Origin: Longimonas halophila | Lineage (GTDB): Bacteria; Bacteroidota; Rhodothermia; Rhodothermales; Salinibacteraceae | NCBI RefSeq assembly: GCF_002554705.1 | Contig: NZ_PDEP01000007.1 | Span: 170,767-234,766 of the forward strand | Reading direction: 5' to 3' | Length of the DNA: 64,000 bases | In this document: positions 57,361-64,000 of the stretch, piece by piece | How the letters are laid out: each line of letters starts with the position of its first letter | Position numbering within the stretch: position 1 is the first letter of the stretch | Notes under the pieces: model-generated | Database searches by the model: none | Told to the model about the DNA's origin: nothing | What the model saw: the letters and a program-made list of their open reading frames with translations, nothing else | Made by a program: the position numbers and the translations under genes

Positions 57361-58036
57361 TCGCCCAAGATATATCGAGGCTGTTGGCGGTGAAACGGAG
57401 TGTACAAGCATAAGAAGCAAATTCATCGTACAGGAAAACGAGAAACGACCTACAACATGAAAAGCCGATGATTTGAAATACATGCACGGGTAGCATACAA
57501 GGCGGTGCAGCCATTGTAAAACCGCCCCCTCCCGATGATCACACAAACTTAACATTTGGTATGCATGCATGCGATCGATCCCTTGTGAGATAGCTTTCAA
57601 CACGCCCTTGGGAAACAAACCACAGGCAATCTACACGGCGCAATGCCCTCCCACAATACACAGATGTTCCCTATTTTTGGCTACATCTGTATCCAATTTC
57701 GGATACATGTGTGGATAGTTGCAGGGTACATCTGTATCAGGTTCAGAGCTTCTCTTCTTCTGATGGACCTTTCTGGCACCCGAATACCGCACAACCCACC
57801 GAGCCACCAGACAGAAGCCGCATGAGCAGACGTATCTTTTGAAGCGAGCTCTCAGTGAAGCGGGGAGCGTGTGTAATACGATATATTCAAACGGTAGATG
57901 AACATGCTCCCCCCACAACCACAACGGCCCGACACGTTGCCTGAACGTGCCGGGCCGCTCCCGTCGAGGAATCGTGCACTGATTGCACACGATGGAGTGA
58001 CGCAGTTCAGCGCCAGTTGGGTTGAGGAGTTGCCTA
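57361..58036. other. Gene-poor spacer with operator-like repeats
   Basis: 676 bases. It contains a 20-bp palindrome TGTATCC-AATTTC-GGATACA (57686-57705), two copies of TACATCTGTATC 46 bases apart, and the fadE terminator at 57926-57956. Open frames here show no family features. Confidence 0.5.
57926..57956 (-). terminator. Hairpin terminator after fadE
   Basis: On the minus strand GGCCCGGCACGTT pairs with AACGTGTCGGGCC (13 bp, one G-U pair) around a CAGGC loop, followed by GTTGTGGTTG rather than a clean U-tract. About 80 bases after the fadE stop codon. Confidence 0.6.
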
Positions 58037-60565
58037 TTAGACCGCTTCCGGGTCCGTAGGCGTAGCCGCCGGAGCACCATCGCCCGCAGTTTTCGGGGTG
58101 GGCGCGCCGTCGCCACGGGGGGTACCCGGACGCCGGATGCTGGCGCGGTATTCGTCGAGCGTGAACGAGTCCACCTTGACGTACTGCGCTTTCGCTTCTT
58201 CGGCGCGCTGCACCAGGTCGTACTCGTCCTGGGTGATGATGCCCTGGTCGAGGGCTTCGTCGAGCAGGGTCAGCGGACGCGCCTTCGGCAGGTCGCCGTT
58301 GCGGATGGCGTCTTTGATCGTCTGTCCGATGTGATACGCCTCGCGGTTGAGTTCGAATGCGTGCTCCAGCTGCCCAATCGGGTCGCTCGGATCGGTGTTT
58401 GTGTAGACACCTTCGGTGAGCCACTCGCGCGCACCGTCTTTCTGCTGGATGGCACGAGCAATGGTGTGGCCCAGGTCGTCCGATGGGTCGGAGCCGATGG
58501 TGTTCAGCCGCGACCACGGCGCGACGATGCCGCGCAGTGCCCATGTGAGGCCGGGCACCTTCAGGTTGGTGTACAGCCCTTCAAACGCCTCGTCGATACG
58601 GGCGAAGGCGTGCTGGAGCGCCCAGTGCATGAACGGCTCCTGCTCCTTGGGACGTCCGTCGCGTTCGAAGCGCGCCAGTGTGGCCGTGGCCATGTACATC
58701 CACGACAGGACATCGGCAAAGCGACCGGTAATCTTCTCTTTGCGCTTCAGTCCGCCGCCCAGCGTGCCCATTGCCACATCCGCCCAGAAGGCGAAGCTGG
58801 CCGAGGCCCACGCAAGTTTGTGGTAGTACTTCGCGGAGGGTCCGCCAACCGGCGAGGACGCGAGGCGACCGCGCGTTAGACTGAGGCCGAAGGCGCGGAA
58901 GCCGTTACGCACCACGTGGCCAATGTGCGGCCAGAATGCGTTGTCGAAGGCTTTCACATCGCCTTCCATGAGTGCCTCGATCTCTTTGAGCGCGTACGGA
59001 TGGCAACGGATGGCCCCCTGCCCGAAGATCATCATGGTGCGGGTGAGGATGTTCGCCCCCTCCACGGTGATGCTGATGGGCACGCCGGTGTAGGCATTGG
59101 CCATCAGGTTCTTCGGACCACGCGAGATGCCGTTTCCGGCGAGCACGTCCATGGCGTCGTTCACCGCGTCGCGCTGCAGTTCAGTGAACTGGTACTTGGC
59201 GATGGCGGAGACAACCGATGGCTTCTCGCCATTGTCGACGGCGCCGTTGGTGTACTGGCGGGCGGATTCGAGCAGGTACGAGTAGCCCGACATGCGTGCC
59301 AGCGGCTCTTCGATGCCCTCGAACTTGCCAATGGAGAGTCCGAACTGTTCGCGCACCGCGGCGTGGCCGCCCGCAACGCGGGTGCAGTACTTGACGCCGC
59401 CGGTAGCTTGAGCAGGCAGCATGATGCCGCGTCCGGCTGAGAGTGCATCCATGAGCATGCCCCAGCCCTTGCCTGCGCCGTCTTTGCCGCCGATAATGGC
59501 GTCGATGGGCACGACCACGTCTTCGCCTTCGGTGGGGCAGTTGTAGAACGCAATGCCGAGCGGGTCGTGGCGGCGCCCCAGCTTCACACCGTCAAGGTCG
59601 GTGGGCACGAGTGCGCACGTGATGCCGAGATCCTCGCCCTTGCCGAGATAGTTGTTCGGGTCGTGCAGCTTAAAGGCGAGTCCGAGAACGCCTGCGATGG
59701 CGGCCAGTGAGATGTAGCGCTTGGTCCAGTTCAGGCGGATCTTGAGCTCGCCGTCGTCATCGCGGAAGACCTCGCCATGGGAGGTCATAGCCCCCGCGTC
59801 GGACCCGGCTTGGGGCTCCGTGAGCGCAAATGCGGGCAGCAGTTCGCCGCTGGCCAGCTTGGGCAGGTAGTGGTCGCGCTGTTCTTGCGTACCGTAATGC
59901 AGAAGCAGTTCAGCGGGCCCCAGCGAGTTGGGAACCATCACCGAAATGGAGAGCGGCAGCGAGCGCGTGCCCAGCTTTTCGACGACCGCACTGCGGGCCT
60001 CCGCCGAGAAGTCGAGTCCGCCGTATTCTTCGGGGATGAGCATCCCGAAGAAGCCTTTTTCTTTCAGGTAGGCCCAGGCCTCCTGCGGCAGGTCGCCACG
60101 CTGGTGGATCTCCCAGTCGTCGACCATCTCGCAGAGCTCATCGACGGGGCCGTCGAGGAAGGCGCGCTCCTTGTCGGAGAGCTCGGTGACGGGCTGATCG
60201 AGGGTCTTCTTGAGGTCGGGCTTGCCAGAGAAGAGCTCGCCGTCCATCCACACCGTACCGGCATCGATGGCGGTTTGCTCGGTTTCAGAGATGGCGGGCA
60301 AGAATTGAAGCGCTTCCATCGTACGCATGACGGCTCCGGAGAGCATGCGGCGGAGCGGTGGCACGTTGAAAAGCGCAACCAGCGTCAGGTATGGAATCCA
60401 GACCGCGAGTCCGGCCCCGGCTCCGTACAGCGCGGCGGCTCCGGCGACGGCCCACACGGCAAGCGGCGCGCCCGTAAACCCGAGCGCAAACAGCACAAGC
60501 ACCACACCGGCACCCACGCCCCAGAGCGGAAATTGAGCGAAGATATCGAATAACGGAAGATCCAT
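58037..60565 (-). CDS. fadE: Acyl-CoA dehydrogenase, FadE type
   Basis: 842 aa from ATG 60565 (a GTG three codons earlier is possible). Two N-terminal membrane helices (GVGAGVVLVLFALGF; WAVAGAAALYGAGAGLAVWI) precede an acyl-CoA dehydrogenase core: FFGMLIPEEYGGLDFS, LTEPQAGSDAGAM, and VEGANILTRTMMIFGQGAIRCHP, followed by the long C-terminal DUF1974-type region. This is the large E. coli FadE architecture, which catalyses the first beta-oxidation step at the membrane. Two operator-like palindromes lie upstream, the nearer identical to that before fadN. Confidence 0.93.
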   Translation of the reverse strand: MDLPLFDIFAQFPLWGVGAGVVLVLFALGFTGAPLAVWAVAGAAALYGAGAGLAVWIPYLTLVALFNVPPLRRMLSGAVMRTMEALQFLPAISETEQTAIDAGTVWMDGELFSGKPDLKKTLDQPVTELSDKERAFLDGPVDELCEMVDDWEIHQRGDLPQEAWAYLKEKGFFGMLIPEEYGGLDFSAEARSAVVEKLGTRSLPLSISVMVPNSLGPAELLLHYGTQEQRDHYLPKLASGELLPAFALTEPQAGSDAGAMTSHGEVFRDDDGELKIRLNWTKRYISLAAIAGVLGLAFKLHDPNNYLGKGEDLGITCALVPTDLDGVKLGRRHDPLGIAFYNCPTEGEDVVVPIDAIIGGKDGAGKGWGMLMDALSAGRGIMLPAQATGGVKYCTRVAGGHAAVREQFGLSIGKFEGIEEPLARMSGYSYLLESARQYTNGAVDNGEKPSVVSAIAKYQFTELQRDAVNDAMDVLAGNGISRGPKNLMANAYTGVPISITVEGANILTRTMMIFGQGAIRCHPYALKEIEALMEGDVKAFDNAFWPHIGHVVRNGFRAFGLSLTRGRLASSPVGGPSAKYYHKLAWASASFAFWADVAMGTLGGGLKRKEKITGRFADVLSWMYMATATLARFERDGRPKEQEPFMHWALQHAFARIDEAFEGLYTNLKVPGLTWALRGIVAPWSRLNTIGSDPSDDLGHTIARAIQQKDGAREWLTEGVYTNTDPSDPIGQLEHAFELNREAYHIGQTIKDAIRNGDLPKARPLTLLDEALDQGIITQDEYDLVQRAEEAKAQYVKVDSFTLDEYRASIRRPGTPRGDGAPTPKTAGDGAPAATPTDPEAV

Positions 60566-60625
60566 AGGAGTCACCTGAGTCTGAATGAGCAGAGCAGCGG
60601 CACAGAAAACGACACGTTCGTCGCA

Positions 60626-60670
60626 GTTAACACCGTTAAGTTACGACTCTAACCTACTTAACAGTGTTAT
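60626..60670. promoter_or_regulatory. Paired predicted fatty-acid operators upstream of fadE
   Basis: GTTAACACCGTTAAG (60626-60640) is the exact reverse complement of the fadN site. A second, weaker copy CTTAACAGTGTTAT lies at 60657-60670. They are 61 and 92 bases upstream of the ATG, centred 30 bases apart. Confidence 0.65.
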
Positions 60671-60992
60671 GTTTTGCAAGAACTCCACTTTTTTACCGGG
60701 TGGTGGATTCATCCCGGTGTGCAAGGCGGATGTGCAAATGTGGAACCAAACTGTTACAGGAGCCAACCTGGCATTCTGATGTGACCCCTTGCGCCGTTAT
60801 TCTGTTGGGAGGCATATTTCTCTCCCTGCGCGGCTACACGCTGCGTATAGAGCAGCAAGCCGGGCGGCGGGCCACATCGCTACTGGAGCGGGCGGATGCG
60901 TGGTGCTGCGACGAAATGATGCAGGCGTGCTGCCTGACCTGGGTGTTCCCCCTTGATCCTATTGGATCCTATTGCTTGTGCGTGACGCAACG
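60671..60992. other. Gene-free spacer between fadE and yihY-like gene
   Basis: 322 bases. The only structure seen is a tandem 10-bp direct repeat GATCCTATTG (60955-60974) just after the yihY-like gene's stop. No terminator hairpin or gene recognised. Confidence 0.45.
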
Positions 60993-61844
60993 CTATGCGG
61001 CAAGCTCGGATGCAGATGTCTCCTGCCGATGGGCTGCGTAGACGGTGGTGAACTCGGCGCCCAGGAAGAAAATTTGGGCGGCGTAGTACATCCAGAGGAG
61101 CAGCGCGGCAAGGGCGCCGGCAGCCCCGTAGGCAGAGACGGCGGCGGTGCTTCCGAGATACCATCCGATGCCGCTGGTGCCCAGGCGAAGAAGCAGCGCG
61201 GTGCCGATAGCACCCATCCACACGTCGGCCCACTGCACGGAGGCATCGGGGAGGACGCGGAAAAGGAGCGCACAGAGTCCGGCAAGCACAATCAGCGTGC
61301 CGACCTGTTCGGCAAGGTAGAGTCCCCATGCACCGCCGAGGGTATCGGCGAGTCCGCTGAGGACGGCGCTGAGCACAAGACTGCCCACCAGACCGACGCC
61401 CACAAGTAGCACCAGCAGCAGCGATAGCAGGCGACTGCGCACGAAGCCGCTGAGGCCGGTGTGTACGGGAGTGGCCCGCCAGATGGTGTTCATGGCATCT
61501 TGCAGGCGGGCGAAGAAGACGGTAGCGCCAACGAGGAGCAGTACACTCCCGATTAGCACCGCGGCGGTGCCTTGCCCGTCAACCGAGGCTTTGCTGAGCA
61601 TGTCTTGCACGAGCGTGCGCCCGGCGGGTCCGACGACCGATTCGACCTGGTTGAGCAGTGCGGTTTGCGCCTGCATGGATTGCTGGCCGTATACGAGGCG
61701 CGCCACCGCCAGCGCCAGTACCAGCAGGGGAGCCAGCGAGAAGATGGCGTAGTAGGCGAGGGCGGCTCCCAGGCGCTCGGCTTTGTCGGTGGTGTAGGCG
61801 TTCCAGGTGGCAACGAGCAGCGAGCGCGCAATGGCAAACGGCAT
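60993..61844 (-). CDS. YihY/BrkB-family membrane protein
   Basis: 283 aa with six predicted helices. LGAALAYYAIFSLAPLLVLALAV near residue 25, ARLQDAMNTIWRA near 112 and the closing WMYYAAQIFFLGAEFTTVYA are signatures of the YihY/UPF0761 family, formerly mislabelled RNase BN. Members are inner-membrane proteins of uncertain role, implicated in lipid transport or serum resistance. The gene is flanked by spacers on both sides and is probably monocistronic. Start ATG 61844. Confidence 0.9.
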   Translation of the reverse strand: MPFAIARSLLVATWNAYTTDKAERLGAALAYYAIFSLAPLLVLALAVARLVYGQQSMQAQTALLNQVESVVGPAGRTLVQDMLSKASVDGQGTAAVLIGSVLLLVGATVFFARLQDAMNTIWRATPVHTGLSGFVRSRLLSLLLVLLVGVGLVGSLVLSAVLSGLADTLGGAWGLYLAEQVGTLIVLAGLCALLFRVLPDASVQWADVWMGAIGTALLLRLGTSGIGWYLGSTAAVSAYGAAGALAALLLWMYYAAQIFFLGAEFTTVYAAHRQETSASELAA

Positions 61845-61916
61845 CAGACGAATGGATACGTGGTGCTTCGATCATGAACGCACGCTCCAACGGGAGGCAC
61901 GGCGTTGCGTTCGCGG

Positions 61917-61938
61917 ATCGATTTTGGATTGGGGATTT
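61917..61938 (+). repeat. GATTTTGGATTGGGGAT short repeat, copy 1
   Basis: ATCGATTTTGGATTGGGGAT, continuing TTT. Related copies are at 62289-62302 (same strand) and 63832-63850 (opposite strand); degenerate units precede hmgA at 23756. Confidence 0.55.
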
Positions 61939-62132
61939 TGCCGGATTGTGAGATTAGCCGCCGTACGCTACGACATCTTTTGTCAAAGTGCTCCCATAGC
62001 TGGAGAACGTGTGCCGACCACTTTGCACCTCCAGCGGTATCTGTGTCAGGCCTCCGTTTTATCTCTGTCGTGCATCATACCAATCATCTTTTGACGGCCT
62101 ACGGGCGGCATCGGCGGGGCAGAGCCCCTTAA

Positions 62133-62164
62133 AAAGTGCGTCACAAGGCAGAGCCTTGCGACGA
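62133..62164 (-). repeat. Dispersed 32-bp hairpin repeat, copy 2
   Basis: Exact reverse complement of 44315-44346. Weaker similarity continues outward: both have GGGGCAGAG on one side and a G-run on the other. Confidence 0.7.
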
Positions 62165-62288
62165 GGGGGGCGGGAGTCGGGTTCGGGTGCGCAGGAACGT
62201 CTTACTCATCGCGCCAACGGGGTAACTTGTGCCGAACGCTATCGGTACCGTCGGTGCCAGGCTTGGCGCTTAATCTCGTAACTTTACA

Positions 62289-62302
62289 TTTGGATTGGGG
62301 AT
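62289..62302 (+). repeat. GATTTTGG-type short repeat, copy 2
   Basis: TTTGGATTGGGGAT, identical over 14 bases to the repeats at 61917 and 63832. Confidence 0.5.
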
Positions 62303-62358
62303 GGCCCATCGCACATCCAGGATTGCAAATCACACATCCAACATGTCGCCCCCCTTTT

Positions 62359-63735
62359 TTATTCGATCTCAGCGAGCACTCCATCGTAGGCCGCGTTGGC
62401 GTACTCGTCGGCGAGGCGGTCGAGGAGGCGGGTTTCGATGTCTCGCTGACGACGCTCCAGAAGGATGGGGTCGAAGAGGTCACGCTCGCTCCCCGAGAGG
62501 TCGAGGTTGCGCCAGTCGCCTGCGAAGCGGCCGTCTTCCATCTCGCCCTCAGCTTCGGCGCGCGCCCTGCCCCGGTCCACAACACGGCGCGTCTGGACAT
62601 CAACGACGCGATAGTCGACGACGGCCTCAACGTCGAGGTCGTAGGTGCGGTGAACGTAGGACGTGTCGGTGGAGGCGTTGCCCCCATTCTGCCGACCGCT
62701 CGTGCGACTGCGGCGGCTGGGCACGTATGCAACGCGGACGTGCTCTTCGTCGACATCCGTTTCGGTTGCGGTGAACTCCGTGACTTCTCCCGTCACAACA
62801 AAGGCGGCGTCTACGCTGCGGCCTACCGCAGCAGCTTCACGGCGCGACAGTACAGCGCGGCTGGTGCCATTGCGCCGCATGGTGCGCTGCACCTCGATGG
62901 GATCGGCAGCGGCGATGAAGCGGGGCGGCGACGACCAGTAGCGGGCATTGAGCACATCGTTAAGGTCGGGGAGAAAAACCTCTGACAGGGCGCGCCCGGC
63001 TGTTTCGGTACGCCAGAGCGGGAGAAACGCCACACGTTGCGTTCCGCGCTCGATGGCTTCCGTCTGCAGCGCCTCGGCTTCCGCCACGAGCGGATGAGAG
63101 GCGGGCACGAAGTCGAAGATGCGAGCAGCACGCTGGTAGGCCCCCCGATAGGTGCCGCGCTGCATCTCGGTATCGGCCCACCCGAACAGAACGTCGGCCT
63201 GTTGCTCATCGATGGCCTGCAGACGGCCCGTGTCGTCGATGTAGCGGCGGGCACGCTCGTAAGCGTTAAAGGCGGCCTCCCAATTTTGGGCGTCCGTTGC
63301 CTCTTGGGCCTCCTCAATGAGTGCATCAGCAGCACGCCGCTCCGTGTCGGTGCGGAAGACTGTATAGCTCTCGGGCAACGGCACGCGTACGTCCACGCTC
63401 TGACAGGCTTCGTGCAGGTCGCGCACTTCGTCAAGATGATCGACGGCGCGCTCGTACCGATCGGCGTCGGCAGCAGAACGGGCATCATTCATCCCGTCCT
63501 CCATGGCGCGCTGCGCAGCACCGGCCAGGCTATCTCGCGCATTGGGGAAGTCGGACTCGTCCTCCAGCACTTCTATGTATGCACGGGCTGCCTCGGCATA
63601 GCGTCCCTCGCTTTCGAAGTTTTGGGCCCGTTCGAACCGCTCTTGCGTGCTCACGCATCCGCCCAGAAAAAGAGCAAGCAACGACAGCGCAAGAAGCCAG
63701 CGAGCCGGACAGCCAACGGTGCGACGACAGACCAT
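62359..63735 (-). CDS. TPR-containing lipoprotein
   Basis: 458 aa. Signal with lipobox ALFLGGC (Cys near residue 27). TPR-like helices follow (RFERAQNFESEGRYAEAARAYIEVL; WEAAFNAYERARRYIDD; GTYRGAYQRAARIF). From about residue 235 an alpha/beta region (QRVAFLPLWRTETAGRALSEVFL, AAFVVTGEVTEF, VVDYRVVDVQTRRVVD) resembles CsgG/GNA1162-like outer-membrane lipoprotein domains, including RRVVDRG and LLDRLADEYA at the end. It probably sits on the periplasmic side of the outer membrane. Function unknown. Start ATG 63735. Confidence 0.8.
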   Translation of the reverse strand: MVCRRTVGCPARWLLALSLLALFLGGCVSTQERFERAQNFESEGRYAEAARAYIEVLEDESDFPNARDSLAGAAQRAMEDGMNDARSAADADRYERAVDHLDEVRDLHEACQSVDVRVPLPESYTVFRTDTERRAADALIEEAQEATDAQNWEAAFNAYERARRYIDDTGRLQAIDEQQADVLFGWADTEMQRGTYRGAYQRAARIFDFVPASHPLVAEAEALQTEAIERGTQRVAFLPLWRTETAGRALSEVFLPDLNDVLNARYWSSPPRFIAAADPIEVQRTMRRNGTSRAVLSRREAAAVGRSVDAAFVVTGEVTEFTATETDVDEEHVRVAYVPSRRSRTSGRQNGGNASTDTSYVHRTYDLDVEAVVDYRVVDVQTRRVVDRGRARAEAEGEMEDGRFAGDWRNLDLSGSERDLFDPILLERRQRDIETRLLDRLADEYANAAYDGVLAEIE

Positions 63736-63831
63736 AGAAACGGTGGGATTAGGAAATTATCGGTTGTGTGGAGCCCTCTGGCTTGACGTACTATTGTTAA
63801 GTAATAGGTGTCATTGCGCGGATGAGCATCA

Positions 63832-63850
63832 ATCCCCAATCCAAAATCGG
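63832..63850 (-). repeat. GATTTTGG-type short repeat, copy 3
   Basis: Minus-strand CCGATTTTGGATTGGGGAT, matching the copies at 61917 and 62289. It lies 25 bases from the second IS982 element. Confidence 0.5.
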
Positions 63851-63874
63851 GTAGTGGGTAGACGCTAAGTGATA

Positions 63875-64000
63875 ATGCGAATCAGGAGTTGAAGGCGAGC
63901 AGGAGCATCGCGGCGGCGAAGCGTCCGAACACATGCACCATCAGCCCCCGGGTCGACCGGACCTTCGAGGCGGCCTGAATGCCGGTTTTTTCTTCAATCC
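63875..64000 (-). mobile_element. Second IS982-family element, cut by the window edge
   Basis: Begins with ATGCGAATCAGGAGTTGA, nearly identical to the inner end of the element at 31449. Only the 3' end of the transposase region is present. Confidence 0.8.
63882..64000 (-). CDS. IS982-family transposase, C-terminal part only
   Basis: The last 39 codons of a transposase: EEKTGIQAASKVRSTRG and LMVHVFGRFAAAMLLLAFNS, against EKTEIQCASKVRSYRG and LLVHVFGRLTAAMLILALNP in the first copy. About 75% of these residues agree, and third positions are much more GC-rich here, so it is a diverged relative rather than a fresh duplicate. As in the first copy, the TGA stop lies in the terminal repeat. The rest of the gene is outside the window. 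Confidence 0.85.
   Translation of the reverse strand, partial: IEEKTGIQAASKVRSTRGLMVHVFGRFAAAMLLLAFNS

Larger units (their letters stand above)
61845..62358. other. Repeat-rich spacer between yihY-like gene and TPR lipoprotein
   Basis: 514 bases without a convincing gene. It holds two GATTTTGGATTGGGGAT-type short repeats (61917-61938 and 62289-62302) and hairpin-repeat copy 2 (62133-62164). A smaller hairpin GGGGC-AGA-GCCCC lies at about 62116-62128. Confidence 0.6.

Noticed and set aside
57643..57825. 60-aa open frame with repeated aromatic segments
   Set aside because: The repeats come from the operator-like DNA repeats; no start signal or homology pattern.

Overview
The window looks like a chromosome segment of a moderately halophilic, high-GC member of the Rhodothermota (Salinibacter/Longimonas-like). 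Supporting signs are acidic, D/E-rich proteins, about 60% GC by eye, a type IX secretion (T9SS) type A sorting tail, outer-membrane proteins ending in aromatic residues, and leaders mostly without Shine-Dalgarno sites. The genus is an inference. No rRNA, tRNA, CRISPR array or phage was seen.

Layout. 0-4.7 kb: a minus-strand surface-glycan cluster (partial sulfotransferase, GT1 and GT4 glycosyltransferases, flippase). 5.2-14.3 kb: a complete SUF iron-sulfur operon (sufB-C-D-S-E-T) behind a palindromic operator, followed by a 958-aa NtrC-like regulator whose AAA+ domain has lost its GAFTGA loop and Walker B acid. 14.4-26.8 kb: transporter and envelope genes, a quinone oxidoreductase, a tandem amidohydrolase pair (one member lacking metal ligands), tyrosine catabolism (hppD, hmgA) and an A-type Fe-S carrier. 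27-35 kb: class V aminotransferase, tsaB, accD (zinc ribbon mostly lost), queF, a complete IS982-family element, tonB, a GTPase and a CPBP protease. 35.5-42.1 kb: fatty-acid oxidation (fadA, fadN, fadD) with a TetR regulator. 42.4-51.7 kb: a kinase fusion, CBS protein, hemolysin III-like protein, MCC-type carboxylase beta, CsbD-like protein, protoporphyrinogen oxidase, an unknown protein and a dienoyl-CoA reductase. 52-58 kb: a secreted gluzincin fused to a T9SS tail and two paralogous propeller lipoproteins, in markedly lower-GC DNA. 58-64 kb: fadE, a YihY-like protein, a TPR lipoprotein and the edge of a second IS982 copy.

How the parts work together. The beta-oxidation genes are scattered, but the fadN and fadE promoters share an identical 15-bp site, CTTAACGGTGTTAAC, with a second near-copy at fadE; the TetR gene beside fadD is the obvious candidate regulator. 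Three copies of an undescribed-looking MITE (161 bp in two copies, with TTA target duplications) lie between genes; one sits inside the fadN-fadA operon and its target duplication is the fadN stop codon. A 32-bp hairpin repeat, a GATTTTGG-type short repeat and a multi-hairpin block are further repeat material.
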